A stretch of 64,000 nt of DNA from Gossypium raimondii. Taxonomy: Eukaryota; Streptophyta; Magnoliopsida; Malvales; Malvaceae. Positions 24,959-38,069 of the stretch are shown here, piece by piece. Made by a program: the position numbers and the translations under genes. Numbering within the stretch: the stretch's first letter is position 1; each line of letters opens with the position of its first letter. Under the pieces are notes generated by a model. That model saw only the letters and a list, made by a program, of their open reading frames with translations, was not told the origin of the DNA and did no database searches. The stretch is from positions 53,292,390-53,356,389 of the forward strand of contig NC_068576.1 in the NCBI RefSeq assembly GCF_025698545.1, in the 5' to 3' direction.

Positions 24959-27392
24959 TATCTGACGGTTAGTGGAGTGGGACCACCTATTTTGAGGAAG
25001 GGTGTTTAAGGAATTTTCGAGGTTGTTTAATTAAAAATTAAAACTGTTTTATTTTAATAAATTAATAAAAAGTTGCTTTCGGAAAAGCCATTTGCTCTTT
25101 ACCCCTCGCTTCTTTGCCACGCTTCTTTCTCGATGCAACGTTCACGTTGAACCCGGTCCAATTGTGGGGTATAACCGGACCAAGTGGATCCATTTGATGT
25201 TGATAATGACATATATTTTGTTCTATTTACAACTTTAATAAAATACTTACCATTCCTATTTTTTCATTTTTCTTTTTAAATTTTGGATTACCTAATCATA
25301 ACAACATGTTCATGTCATTACCATGCGGTACTAAATGGTTTGGTCTTTTATTATAAATTGACCCACTAAAAATCTATAAAATATCAAAAGTTTTTTTTAT
25401 ATTTATATTTTGAATTTTATATAAAGCTAAAATCTCAAATAATCTATTCAAAAATAAGTTCATTGAAACGTACTCTTAGTTAAATCCTTTGAATCATGCT
25501 TCGTATTTAATTTTGGATTCATTTTCCGTCCAACTCCTTAACAAATCGTTAGAAATTAATTGATTTTCTATTATTTTATAAGCGTTTAATTATTATTTTA
25601 TTATTTTTAAAGTTTAATTGATTGTTTAAGTTGAATAATTTATTAAAATTTTAAAAAATATATTCTAATTTTAAAGGTATAAATTATAAAAAATGTAGAA
25701 AAAATAAATGTTAATTTTTTTAGAAAAATATAAAATTAAAATTTACTACACCTTTTTATTTTCTCTCACACCTTGTCCTTAATTGTACTTCAATAACTAA
25801 AACTTTACTCATCATCAAATGTGTTCTTGATGGGCCAAACTCAAGCTCGATTTAAAAATATTTTCATGCTCGAGTTCAACTAGACTTGGCCCAAAAAAAA
25901 TTTTTGTTTCACTATTTTAAACAAGAATAAAAAAAATTAAATTTAAATTTAATTATACATATATAATATTAAAATAAGTTTATATATATTATGTTTTGAG
26001 TTTTATTCCATCTAAATCATGCTTAGATTTTTAATTCGAAACTTATTTTTAATTGAGATATATTATATTATGAAACTAATTAATTCTTTATAATATCTAA
26101 TTTTAATGGTAATTATTCTTTATACTCGTAATTGTTTTATATAACTTAGAAAAAAAAATAATTAGTAATTTGAGATTGAACTTGGGAAAAGCCGAAAGGG
26201 TATGAAAAATGTCGGGCTGCCCAAAAACTGTAAGAAATTCAAAATACTGGCGGCCTAGAAATTGATCCTTTTATATGGGCGGCCCAGAAACTGTAGGAAA
26301 TTAAAAACTTAAGATCTTTTTTGGTGAAATATAAAAAATAAGATAAAACCCGAATAACAAACACAATTAGCGTGACTCAAGCTCAAGTCACATATGAGGC
26401 AGTGAACACTCCGACCATCAGGGCATCACATAAGGTTAAAAAAAATTTTAATTTATGTTTAATATAATAATGTTTTATAATCATAAAAAAATTTAAACAA
26501 ATCAAATTTATTTTTATCAAATAAAACTAAATAAAAGATTAATCATCTATTATTATTGTAATCAGCCTGAATTTAAATTATTAATTTTTAAAACATGTAT
26601 TTTTCATTATTTATTAGGTGTCGATCTTTCTTTGAATTTGGAATTGTATGAATATTTTCTTTCTACCAACTAATAAAGTAGTGAGTTGAACCAAATTATA
26701 TTATAGAAAGTTATAATGATAAATTTAATTATTAATATTTATATTTTTTTGTTAATTTTATTTTTAGTTACTTTTAATTTTTAAAAGAGTCAAATTTGAT
26801 CAAATTTGATCGACCTTTTAAAAAGAATTGAGTTTTGTTTTTAATAGAAACACTCACAAAATGTTAAATTCTTAAACATGGCAATTCATATGACAATCTA
26901 CCTCTACTTCAATATTTTTGAATTTTTATGAATTTTTATTTTTAAATATTTTTATAATTTATAAATTATTTGTTGATGTGATATATAAAACAAATAATAT
27001 TATTTCAACATGAATTACACATGGACTGTCATGCCAACATCGTTAACAAATTAATATTGAAAAACTTTAAATTTCATTTCAATGTAAAATCTGGTTTATA
27101 CAAGCTATATTGATATGTACCAGTTGATTTTGCTTGTACCAATTAAAATATTGTGTATCGTTTGATTAAAAATGAATTTTAAAATATAAATATAAATATG
27201 CATTGTATGAGATGATTTATAATTTAATTAATGGAATAATTTTTTTTTGTTTGTTTAAAGATAGATTGTATTTGTAAAATTATTAAAAAATATTTCATAT
27301 AATTGATTAGTATTTTATTTTTGAGATTTATTTAATTTTGTCATTCGATATTTGTAAAAAAAAATTGCTTATATCAAATGTTTTCTTTAAAA
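24959..27392. other. Intergenic, very AT-rich, left flank of the retroelement
   Basis: No gene or RNA recognised. The block at 26190-26310 has two GGGCTGCCC/GGCGGCC-type words spaced about 70 bp apart, probably from an old repeat. The sequence ends at the retroelement's target duplication (27393-27397). Confidence 0.4.
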
Positions 27393-27397
27393 ACAAT

Positions 27398-29736
27398 TGT
27401 AATACCAAATTTTAAGCTCGGGCCCAAAACCATAAACACCAAATTAAAACTAAACCTAACCCAAAACCCAAATTACACCCAAGCCCACCTAGACCTAAGC
27501 CCAAATATTACAAACCCAATACCCGGGGCCCTTTACAAACAGTAGCACCAGCCCAAATTAACCTAGCACAGAAACCCTAAGTGGCTAGCAATGATTACGC
27601 CAGACGCCCACGTCGCAAAGAATCACCACATCAAGAATTTCCACACGTTGTGCACATCTCGCCAGTACCCACCTGCAACAGAAGCACAAAGCACGAACAG
27701 TGAGAGGGACCAAAAATATAGCAAAATTGTAAAAAGATTATTATTTTTTCTCTATAAGGATTCGGCTATAAAAAGCCAATTGATTTTTGTAAGAAGGGTT
27801 ACAAAATTGGAGATCCAAAAAACTATTGAAAAGAAATAAAAAAAACAGAGTTTTCAAAAGGTGGTTTTCCTACTTTCGTTTTTATTTTTTCTGATTGGTT
27901 TTTTTTTCCATTTTAAGTTCTTTTTACATACGAAACAAAAAGAGAAGAAAAAGAGATGGCTACCTTTAAATTCGCCTAAAAAGAAGAGGTTTTTAGCCCT
28001 CCGGCCGCCGCAGGCGACGGTGCATACGGCGGTGGCCCCACCGAACTGATGGCCTAAATTCGAGGCAGGGGGAGAGTTTTTTTAGGGTTTCAAAGTTTTT
28101 TTAAAAAAAATAAAAAAGAAGTGATTTTTTTTAAAATTAACTTTTATAGGCCTACCCAAACGGTGTCGTTTTGGGCAGGCCATAGTGGCCCTAAAACGGC
28201 GCCGTATAGGGCCATACCCGCATGCGTGACCCGACCCGCCTTAGGATCCGCGTTTTTTACTGGTGGAGATATTTGCGTGATCGGTCCCTCTGTTGTTGAC
28301 TTGAGTTCAATATAGTTTTTTTCATATATTTTCAATTTAAACCACATGTTTTATTTTTGTTTCAATTTGATCCCACACGAAAACGCTGCGTATAGAGGGG
28401 TTTGGCATATTTATTTGTTTACTCATTGATGTTTCCAGCGTAGTACGATTTAGTCCCCTATTTGTTATTAGTTATTTATTATTAAATTAATTAATTTTTC
28501 TATTATTCTTGTTATTATAATATCATTATTTTGGTGTTATTATTATCGTTATAACCATATTTATACATGCATTTTTTTTGAAATATACATATTTTTTATA
28601 TTACACAATTTATTTACGTATTTGTATATATATCTAAATACATATTTCTTTAATTTTCATAAATATATATACATTTACATTTTATAATACATATACATCT
28701 TCCATATCTTATAATTCATGCACACATACATGCATTTTCTATAGTATATATATATGCATTTTTTAAATTATTATAAATATATATTTCATTTTTATATATA
28801 TATACTTATATATATGTATTTTAATATATGTATATACATATTTTCAAAATTTACTTATATATATCATACTTTTATATATATACATATTTTGTAAATACAT
28901 ATACATATATAATTCATATTAAAGTATTTGTTTCATGTTGTATATTAACATTCCATCACATTTTTAAGAAAAAATATATTTGGTTTCATCAAATCATTAA
29001 AACCATTTTGTTCAAAGGGTTTCAAGATAACGCAATATTTGGTATTTGGGATCTTCGAGAGGATTGAGCCCTAACGTATTGGGTTCTAATTTTCCTCGTT
29101 GAACCTAAATAATCGAGAATATTCTTTATTTGAACGCATAAATAAAAAATCATTTTTGGGAATTCAACATGTTGTATCCTAACGCATTTGGTATGACATT
29201 GTTTTCTCGAGATAAAGATTTTCCTAAAAAAAAAGACAATATTCAATCTTTGGGATTCTGAGAAATTTTACCCTAACGTATTGGGTCTCGATTTCTTCAT
29301 CTGACTTAAACAATTGAATATCCTTTTAAATTTCATTGCTTGAGTTTTTTTGGACAAGCTCATTCTTGAGGATATGAAATATCATGTCCTAACACATTGA
29401 GTGTGACATTTTCTTTTCCCTAGATAAGAGAGTTTTAACATGTAATTTGATTTATACAAGTTTTTAAATACAAGGATCATATTTTAAAATCTTTTCAAAC
29501 TTTTGACACAAAGACATTAAACAATCGATTCGGTACCAATTTTGGGCGTTACGAGGGTGCTAACCCTTCCCCGTGCGTAACCGACTCCTGAACCTATTTT
29601 CTCAAAATTGGTAGACCTAAAATCATTTTCAAGGTGAACTAATCACACCTCAATAAAAGATTGGTGGCGACTCCAATTTTCGTTTTTAAGTCGACAACTA
29701 TTTTTTTTTTGTTTTATCAAAAAAATTGTTTCGACA
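27398..29736 (+). repeat. 5' LTR (2339 bp)
   Basis: Begins TGTAATACC and ends TTTCGACA. It aligns along its length with 44058-46435. It holds TATA-like TATAAAAAGCCAATTG at about 27769, GC-rich leader-like sequence at 27990-28260, a long TATA/ATAC-rich tract (28560-28930) and a conserved 3' part with GGTGCTAACCCTTCC. Frames inside it are not genes. Confidence 0.9.
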
Positions 29737-29739
29737 GCT

Positions 29740-29758
29740 TGGCGACTCCACTGGGGAC
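29740..29758 (+). promoter_or_regulatory. Primer-binding site
   Basis: TGGCGACTCCACTGGGGAC lies three bases downstream of the 5' LTR. It starts with TGG, complementary to the CCA end of a tRNA, as needed to prime reverse transcription. Which tRNA is used was not determined. Confidence 0.65.
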
Positions 29759-30380
29759 ATTTAGAGAGTCGAGCCATGAATTGATTATTTTTTTGTCTTT
29801 TTCGTCAAAAATCAAAAAGTTGTTTTAAATCATGATTTCCCCTTTGCATTCATTGGTTTTCATCATCATATGCTTGCTTGATTGGCCTAAGTTTGTTAGC
29901 TTATTTGCATTTTGCATTTCATAACTCGGTCATTTTTACCCCTCTAAGTGGGAGTGAGAAACTAGTCCTTCGTGAGGTTTTCACCTCCGTATAGGATAGT
30001 GGATCACTTTCGGGATAAATCTGTACCTATGCCTCCGTAATATCTACATCTCCGTATAGTCATAGGGAAATGTATTCCCCTGAAACGAACTTGGTCTATA
30101 TGAGCCTATAATGGGTGAGGATCGAGGAATCTGTTGGTTCAAGTACTTGTGCTCTAGAAGCCGAACCGCATATAGTGAACCTTAAGAACTCACCCTAGGT
30201 AGAATTACTCTTAACCTTAACAGATACTTGGTTAGGAGTTTTTACTATTTATTGGTTGTATTGTATTTAATTGATACTGACTTTTTGTGTTTTACTCTGA
30301 TTGCATGGCATTACAATTACATGGCATTTCATTATAAAAAGGCGTTGGTTCATATTCGATTGCTAGATAGGAAGCTTATC
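29759..30380 (+). other. Retroelement leader
   Basis: Untranslated sequence between the primer-binding site and the first ORF. No feature recognised beyond short repeated phrases such as CCTCCGTATAG (29985) and CTCCGTATAG (30050). Confidence 0.4.
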
Positions 30381-32439
30381 ATGGAAAAAGGGTTTCTTGA
30401 TAGATTGGAGATAACACAGCGCGGAAAAGGTGATAGTTTGGCTGAGGGATACATATCAGAATTATGAGACTTCACCCATGTTAGCGTAACCCAGAACAAC
30501 TTGCAGGAGTTCAAAAAGATTTGGGATCAATGGAATAGTGAGGTTAGACAGTTCTTCTATTCTAATTATGGGGATTTGCCCTATTTACTTGATATGAAGA
30601 TAGACAAGCATCTATTTCGAGCTCTTGCCTAGTTTTGGAACCCGGCCTACAGTTGCTTCACATTTGGAAAGGTCAATTTGGTGCCTACAATAGAAGAATA
30701 CATGGCTTTACTTCGGTGTTCAAGCATTCAAGTGAACAAAGTATACTCGAAAGCTGTAAATGTACCGACCTTTTTGATGAGGCTAATGAATATAACGGGG
30801 ATGTGTGAGCAGTGGGTTACAGCTCGGATCAAGCAAAAGAGGGATAACAAGTGTATTCCTTGGAAAAATTTGAAGGACCTCATTCTAGCGCACTCAGATG
30901 CGAAGAAGAAGGTAGATATCTTTGCTTTAAGTAAATATGGTTTGGTTGTGTTCCCTAAGGCTTTGGGGCATGTTGATGAGGCGGTCACTGACTTATTTGA
31001 TCGGCTTAATAAGAGAGTTACATCAATCCCAACAATTTTGGCAGAGACCTTCAGGTCACTGAATGCATGCCGGAGAGCGGGAGAGGGTAGATTCATTGGA
31101 TGTGCGCAGCTCCTACTTGCATGGTTCTACAGTCACTTTTGGAAGGTTGATAAAGTTTCGTATCGGGTCTTCTCTGAAAGTTATTCACCATTGAATGAGA
31201 TAGTGGCTACACTAAGGAGGGATGACATCTCGGAAGAGAAATGGATAGCAATTTTTCAGAATTTGCAAGAGAAGGATATCAAGTAGAGAGCTCCGTGGTT
31301 GTTTCCAGACTAGATCCTATATCAGTGTAGATATTTTGACTGGGTTCCTTTGCTTGGAATTTGGGGAGCTGTTGGTTATGCCCTATTACTAGCGCTCAGG
31401 CAATACGGGTCAAGGCAGTTTGTGCCCACAACTCAGGGACTGGCCGAGTGTGAATTCTCGTATAGGGGCGATGGTTACAAAAAGAGAGTTCGTGAGATGG
31501 TCAGTCCATAGAGTCAGACTCACCAAATGAAGAGATTTGCTATGGGTCCGATGACAACTTCCGAGTATAATGAATGGTGGGTTTAAAGGATCAACGATAA
31601 CATTCCTGGGACAAGTTCAAAAAATAGTCAATCGATGGAGGAGCATTTGCGTGTTGTTCCTTCTGAGTTGGAGATCATAAAGTAGGACTTTGAAAGAAGA
31701 AACACATAATTAGAGAATAAAATAGAACAAATAGAGGAAGAAAAGATGAATTTGAGACTGGATGTGGCCTTTTAGAAACTTGAGGCCAAAAAATTAAGAA
31801 AGGGGAAGAATAAGGCTGAAGAAGAACTAGATAGCTTGAAGACGGATTACAAAAAGCTGCGTTTGTCAATGAAAACTGTCGGGCTTGGAAAAATTCAGAG
31901 CAGTGGTGTGAAGAGATTCGAGAAGAAAGAAACAAAGCAGACGGACGGGAAAGAAAATTTCAAGAGGTTCAAGCACGAAATGAAGCATTAGAAAAGAGCT
32001 TGTCAGAGAGCCAAAAGGAAAAAAACGAACTAAAAGACAAAGTGGTTGAGTTAGAAGGGTCTTTTCTTCAACATAGAAGTCAAAATTCTGTAGTAGAACT
32101 AAAGGTAAGTCTAAGCAAGATTAAAGAGATGGAGAGTAAAATAGAAGAGTTAGAAGCAACATTGCAAAATTGTGAGGTTCGGATTGAGCATCTAGAGGCA
32201 AAGGAAGGTCGTCAGAATGAGCAATTTCATTATTTCCAAAATTAAGTTAGAAACACGGATCATGTTATGGGAGAAGCTGTGATTCAGATTTGAGAGGTAG
32301 CAGATCACTTACAAGCTCTGGCAGTAAGGCCGACACATTGAGCGTGAAGTATGAATTGGAGTCAGACCGGGGACAAGAATTCGCCTCGTTACTTAAGAAT
32401 ATTAAGGTCTTGAGTATTACGGCAAAGCCTTATTTGTAG
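30381..32439 (+). pseudogene. DUF7745-like / coiled-coil protein ORF upstream of gag (broken)
   Basis: A reading frame beginning at ATG 30381 codes for an N-terminal part of the plant-retroelement DUF7745 type (motifs TIEEYMALLRC, FPKALGHVDEAV, ACRRAGEGRF, near 30678-31286) followed by a long charged coiled coil (31690-32245, for example KIEELEATLQNCEVRIEHLE). It is interrupted by in-frame stops, among them 30465-30467 and the one ending at 31286, plus several between 31290 and 31760, and by a frameshift near 31865; the coiled coil continues in another frame to about 32439. The function of this extra protein is unknown. It is not part of the standard gypsy set. I know near-identical intact versions as hypothetical proteins from cotton. 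Confidence 0.7.
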
Positions 32440-32652
32440 CCCATTCTATGTAAAGAGATTTATTTTCTAATAAAGTTTTCTAAAAGTAATTGAAATTAGA
32501 ATTGACGCCTTTTTGCATTCATTTTCATACATCGCATTATATGCATTAAAAACTATTAAAAGGTTCTAATTAATCAAAATCATTCCTCAGTTAACCTGAA
32601 AGCTAACCAGCCAACCAAACACCGTTATGGTATACAGCCGAAATCAAAAAGT

Positions 32653-34435
32653 ATGAACCAAAGATTAGAAAAGCTCGAATAGTTCCAAAAAGAAATGCGG
32701 GATCAACTTCAACAGAAAATGCAATAGCAGATCAAAAAGATCCAGCAGAATATGATGGACAAAATGATGGAATCCCAAGGGAGCATGATGACACAGTTAT
32801 CGCGACTGTTGACTGAGGGAAAAGATAAGGGAAAGAGCCCTGTGGCTAATGTCGAAGAGGAAGGTGATGACGGACCCATATATCCTCCAGGCTTTACTCA
32901 TCCACATACGCAGCCCCAAGCTGAAGTATACCCGCTCAAATCTTCTGTTATAATTAGACCTCAACAGTTTTAGGCCGATGATGCGAGGTCAATGAATTAC
33001 CAAGCTAGATCAGGCTTTAGCCCTGAGAATAATCCTGTCAATAATGTTATTCCTGATTTCGATGAGGCGGTCGAAAAGAAAAAAGCGAAAGAAGAATTAC
33101 CAAAGTAATTTGAAGAAAGATGAAAGTGGGTTGAAAAAAAGTTCAAGGCAATAGAAAGCACTGAGAGATATGGTAGGATTGATGCTAAGGATTTGAGTTT
33201 GGTTTCAGATTTGGTGCTCCCTTACAAGTTCAAGATTCTAGAGTTCGAGAAGTATAATGGGACCAGTTGCCCTGAAGCCCACATCACCATATTTTGTAGG
33301 TGAATAACTGGATATGTTATTAATGACCAATTACTGATACACTGCTTTCAGGATAGCCTCACAAGGGCAGCCTTTAAATGGTATAATTAATTGAGCCGTG
33401 CTAGGATTAGTTCCTAGAGGGATTTGGCACAGGCTTTTATGAAACAGTACAGCCATGTGGCAGTGATGGTTTTTGATAGAATTACCTTGCAAAACATGGA
33501 GAAGAAGTCGAATGAAGGTTTCAGGCATTACGTTCAGAGGTGGATGGAGGTTGCAGTTCAGGTCCAACCACCGCTCCTTGAAAGAGAAATGACGATGCAC
33601 TTTATAAATACGCTGAAAGCCCCATTCATCACACATATGTTAGGAAGTGCCACAAAAAACTTTTCTGACATAGTCATGAACAGTGAGATGATTGAAAGTG
33701 CTATAAGGAGTGGAAACATTGATGTTGGAGAGAATAACAGAAGGCAGACCTCAAAAAAATAAAATGAGGTGAACAATGTGAATACATACAATTAATCAAT
33801 TACGGTGAATCAGCCCAGAAAGGTTGTGGCTAATCACCACGGTTCATCAAAACAGGAATCTGGCGTGAGGCCAAGTACTGAGAGGCCCCAGTTCGCACCA
33901 ATTCCAATGTCATATAAGGAGTTGTATCAGAATTTATTCAATGCACACGTTGTTGCCCCCTTTTTACTTGACCCCTTTACAGCCTCTGTATCCCAAATGG
34001 TTTGACGCGAATGCACAATGCAATTTCCATGTAGGAATTACGGGGCATTCCATAGAACATTATACAACCTTTAAAAAGCTTGTTGAAAAGCTCATCTGTA
34101 TGAGCGTTGTCAAGGTAGATGATGCATCTGGTACAGGAAATCTGTTACCAAATCACACTGAAAGTGGGGTTAACATGATGAGTGAAAATATGGGGAGAAG
34201 GGTCAATAAGAGTATTGCTGAGGTAAAAATCTCTTTGAAGTGGGTTTGGAAATAAATGGCGGAAAGAGGGTTAATCGTCTCGGATTCAGAGAGAGGTTGT
34301 GAGACCCAAAATTATTGTGAGTTCCATCATGAGGTGGGACATGAAATTCAGAGATGTGAAGAATTTAGAGCTCTGGTCCAGAGCATGATGGATAATAGAG
34401 AAGTGGAGTTTTTCGAAGAAGTGGAGGAAAAATGA
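32653..34435 (+). pseudogene. gag of the retroelement (broken)
   Basis: From ATG 32653. An N-terminal Met/Gln-rich helix (32752-32973) is followed by the Retrotrans_gag domain: FEKYNGTSCPEAH near 33243, then ALAQAFMKQYSHV-like and FINTLKAPFITHMLGSATK near 33424-33660. After a frameshift at about 33970 come two zinc-knuckle-like Cys/His segments: QCNFHVGITGHSIEH, and CEFHHEVGHEIQRC near 34318. Stops interrupt the frame at several points, for example in 32680-32730, near 33105-33120 and at 33301-33303. Gag would form the virus-like particle that packages the element's RNA. Confidence 0.8.
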
Positions 34436-35171
34436 AGTATATGCGCAACGGAGTCAATGACGAGGATTCCAAAAGTTAATCATCCTGTGATTATCATCTC
34501 ACGCCCTAAGTTTAATGAGGTTAGGGCACAGGTGACACCGAAGATTGTAATTCAGAAGCCGGTAAATTTTCATATAAGGATAGTAAAAAGGTCCCTTGGA
34601 ATTATGAGTGCAATGTAACAATGTCGGGAAAGGAAGCTTTGGTTAGTGTTGCAAAAGAAAACCAAGAGACAGGTTCTTATACACGTAGTGAGAAGCACCG
34701 CGATTGGATAAATGCCCAAGCAGTATCGGCGAAAGGAAAATTTTTTTGCGGCAGAGTAAATGAAAGAGAAGATGGTTGAATCTAGGCCATTGATTAATGA
34801 GCCAATAAAGGAGGAAGAAGCCACTGAATTCTTGAAATTTCAAAAACACAGTGAGTATAGTGTTGTAGAGCAGCTGCATAAGCAACCAGCTCGTATATCT
34901 GTGTTAGCTTTGCTCATGAGTTCAGAGGTGCATCGAAATATGCTGATGAAGGTGTTAAACGAAATATATGTGGCTAATGATATTTCTGTCAACAAATTGG
35001 ATCGGTTGGTCAAAAATATAAGCACTGATAATTTTATCTTCTTCAATGATGATGAAATACCATCTGGAGGTATGAGGTCCACTAAGGCTCTGCATATTAC
35101 TACTCGCTGTAAAGGGTACATGCCGCCGGGAGTTTTGATTGATAATTGATCTACATTTAATGTATTGCCAT

Positions 35172-36270
35172 TGTAATAGGGCCCAATCGACCCAGACCCT
35201 ACAAATAATAAAACAAACACAACAAAAGCGATAGTAGGCCCAATATCGGGCCCAATAGCCAATTTCAACCCTAACCCAGCAAAAACATTTGTTGAAACCC
35301 TAAGAGCCCCCATATGTCCTAGCCGCCGCAGCCTCCACGCCTCCAGTAACCTCTCCAAACGCCGCACGACTCGGGGCCGACTCTTCTTCACGCATGTTGT
35401 TCGCGCGCACGTCACCTGCAAAACACAAATTCAAAGAGTCCCGAAAAGAAAAACAACAAAGAAAATATCTTGTATTTAATTTATTTTGCTTCTTCCGGCC
35501 TATAAAAAGGCTATCAAAATCAGTGTAAAAAAAAGGAGGGGGAATAGACAGAGAAATAGACAAAAGAAATTGAAAGAAAAGCAGAGAATACAAAGTTTTT
35601 TTAAGGTGAATCGGGTTCTTTAGTTTCATTTTATTTTATTTTTTTCCCTTTGCGTTTTATGTTTTTTAAAGAAATAACAAAGGAAAAAAGGAGGGATCTT
35701 ACCTCTGTCGTCAAAGCCGCCGGACCGTCGCCGTATCCGTCGCGATCGGAACGCCGGCGTGGGCCGAGGGGTGGCGCGAGGACGCTAGGGATGAAACTCT
35801 AGCAGAGCACTAGAAAAGCACTGTTCTTTCTATTTTTTATTTTTTTTATTTTTTTTCTTTCATTTGTTTTCTAATGGCTTTTGAAAGGAAAATTTTTTAT
35901 TTAAATAATGCTCAAAACGACGCCGTTTTAGCCAAGTGCAACTCGCGCGGTGACCCGACCCGAAGGGGAGGATCCGCGCGTTTGGCTTCAATGGGGAATT
36001 TGCGCAATTGGCCCCTCCTGTTTGCAGCGCATTTCAATTAAACTTGTTTTGTTTTTTAGAAATTGGGCCGCACATTTTGTTTTTGTTTCAATTTGGCCCC
36101 TTGCTGCGCAGCGTTTTGGAAGGACGGGATAATTTCCCTTTTGGTCCTCCGTTGTTACGCGCGTGTTCAAGTGGACCCTTTTCTTTTAAATTTTTATTCA
36201 AAATTCACCCTTTTTTGTTTTTAAGTTCAATTTGGTCCATTTTAGCTATTTTTTTATTTTTAACTATTTA

Positions 36271-36308
<38 letters not shown>

Positions 36309-37475
36309 ATACATATACACGCATGTTTTAGATAATATACATACATATATTTTTAAAAGATTTTAAATATTTATATTTTGTACATACAAACGTTCTTTTT
36401 ATATACATACTTTTGTTTTCAAATTATTTTTTCAGTAATACGTATATATTTGTATATTTCTATTTTATATGTACATATGCATATCTTTTATCCATACGTT
36501 TTTTTTTTTTTTTTAACTTTTATATACCTTATATTTTATATGTATACTTAATACATTTTACTCTGTAAATATATACACACATACATACTTTTATACTTTT
36601 TATGATTTTCCAACACATATATACATGCATTTTATCATATTTTGATTGATATATCCTATTTCATCTTTTATGTGTATCTTTGTGCATATCGTTAAATATA
36701 TGTGTACACATATTTGTAAATTTAATTATATAATGTACTTGTATATATACTTGTAAATATTTATTCATATTTGTCTTAAACTAGAGTATTTGTTTCATGT
36801 TATGCCCTAACCCTTTTTTAGCATCCCTTTTAAAAATATCTATTTTGATTTTCTCAAAGTATTTAAATCATCCTATTTTATAAATTCCAAAATATTTGGC
36901 ATTCATGATTCTCGTGAAAGATTGTGTCCTAACTTACTGGATCGCGATTATTTTTCGATGAATTTAGGAAGCCAAGTATTTGTTTTGCAACAAATTCACA
37001 AATTTTAAATAAAAGCTTATTCTCGGGAATTCAGAATGTTGGGTCCTAACTTACTGGTCATGATATTTTCTTCTCGAAATAAGAATTTTCGAAACAAAAG
37101 GCAATATTCGGTATTTTGAAGATTTAAAACATTGCGCCTAACTTCATCGGGTGTGGTGTTTTATTTCTTTGAAATAAGAATTGTCTTATTATTTTAATCC
37201 ATTCATGAAATAAAAACTTTCCTTTTAAAATCTTTTCAAATTTTCGATACCAAGGCATTTAAAAAATCAATTTGGTACCAATTTTGGGCATTACGAGGGT
37301 GCTAATCCTTCCTCGTGCGTAACTGACTCCCGAACCTGTTTTCTCAAATTTCGCAGACCAAAATTATTTTTAAGGTGGGCCGATCACACCTTAATAAATG
37401 ATCGGTGGCAACTCCAGTTTTATTTTTAAAAAGTCGACAACTAAAATTTTTGTTTTCAAAAAAGCGGTTTCGACA
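35172..37475 (+). mobile_element. Nested solo LTR of a related gypsy family (2304 bp)
   Basis: Begins TGTAATAGGG and ends TTTCGACA, with GCCAT on both sides (35167-35171 and 37476-37480). It resembles the host element's LTRs in layout and in the 3' part (TTACGAGGGTGCTAA, then AAGTCGACAACTAA) but differs strongly elsewhere, so it comes from a sister family. With one LTR and a clean target duplication, it is what remains after LTR-LTR recombination removed a full element. It contains an (ATT)n microsatellite. Confidence 0.9.
36273..36308 (+). repeat. (ATT)n microsatellite
   Basis: About 12 uninterrupted copies of ATT inside the solo LTR. Confidence 0.9.
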
Positions 37476-38069
37476 GCCATTATCTACTCTCAATAGGCTA
37501 CCTGTAGATAGCTCACATATGAAAACGTGTCAAAATATAGTAAGGGCGTTCGATGGAACTGAAAGGAAGGTTATGGGGAGAATTGAGATACCATTGCTGA
37601 TTGGCCTAAATACTTATGAAGTGGAGTTCATTGTAATGGATATCAAGCCTTCCTATAACTGTTTGTTGGGGAAACCTTGGATACACCCACCAGGGGCTGT
37701 GCCTTCATCGCTGCATCAGAAGTTGAAGTTGGTGTCAGGGGGACGGTTGGTGACAATAAATGCCGAGGAGGGTATTATCGCGTCAATAACCAGTAATGCA
37801 CCATACGTGGAGACTGATGAGGAGGCGGTGGAATGTTTTTTTCGATCTCTAGAGTTAGTGAATGCAAGATTTATTACTGAGGGGAATAGAATCCCAGTGC
37901 CAAAGATATCCAAGGCTACAAAAATGAGTCTCCAATTAATGGTGGGAAGAGGAGCTGTATCGGGAAAAGGATTGGGAAGACATCTGCAATGAGGAGTTGA
38001 AGCACCAGTGATGAAAGATAAGTTTGATCGTTTTGGTCTAGGCTATAGACTAGACATAAAACAAAAGAG

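Larger units (their letters stand above)
34436..37992 (+). pseudogene. Retroelement aspartic protease, split by a solo LTR
   Basis: The upstream half (34436-35171) ends in the segment corresponding to the retropepsin active site, where the Gly after Asp-Asn is replaced by a stop (TGA at 35147-35149). The downstream half (37476-37992) carries CQNIVRAFDGTERKV, YNCLLGKPWIH and a G-patch-like end (AVSGKGLGRHLQ). The two halves were one domain; the LTR at 35172-37475 separates them. Further stops occur at 34616-34760. Confidence 0.75.

Noticed and set aside
34840..35629. Minus-strand frames of 193 and 109 residues
   Set aside because: Cross the boundary between protease remnant and solo LTR, so they are chance frames.
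37405..37480. A methionine start inside the solo LTR for the protease fragment
   Set aside because: The first 25 codons are LTR sequence; the fusion is an artefact of the insertion.
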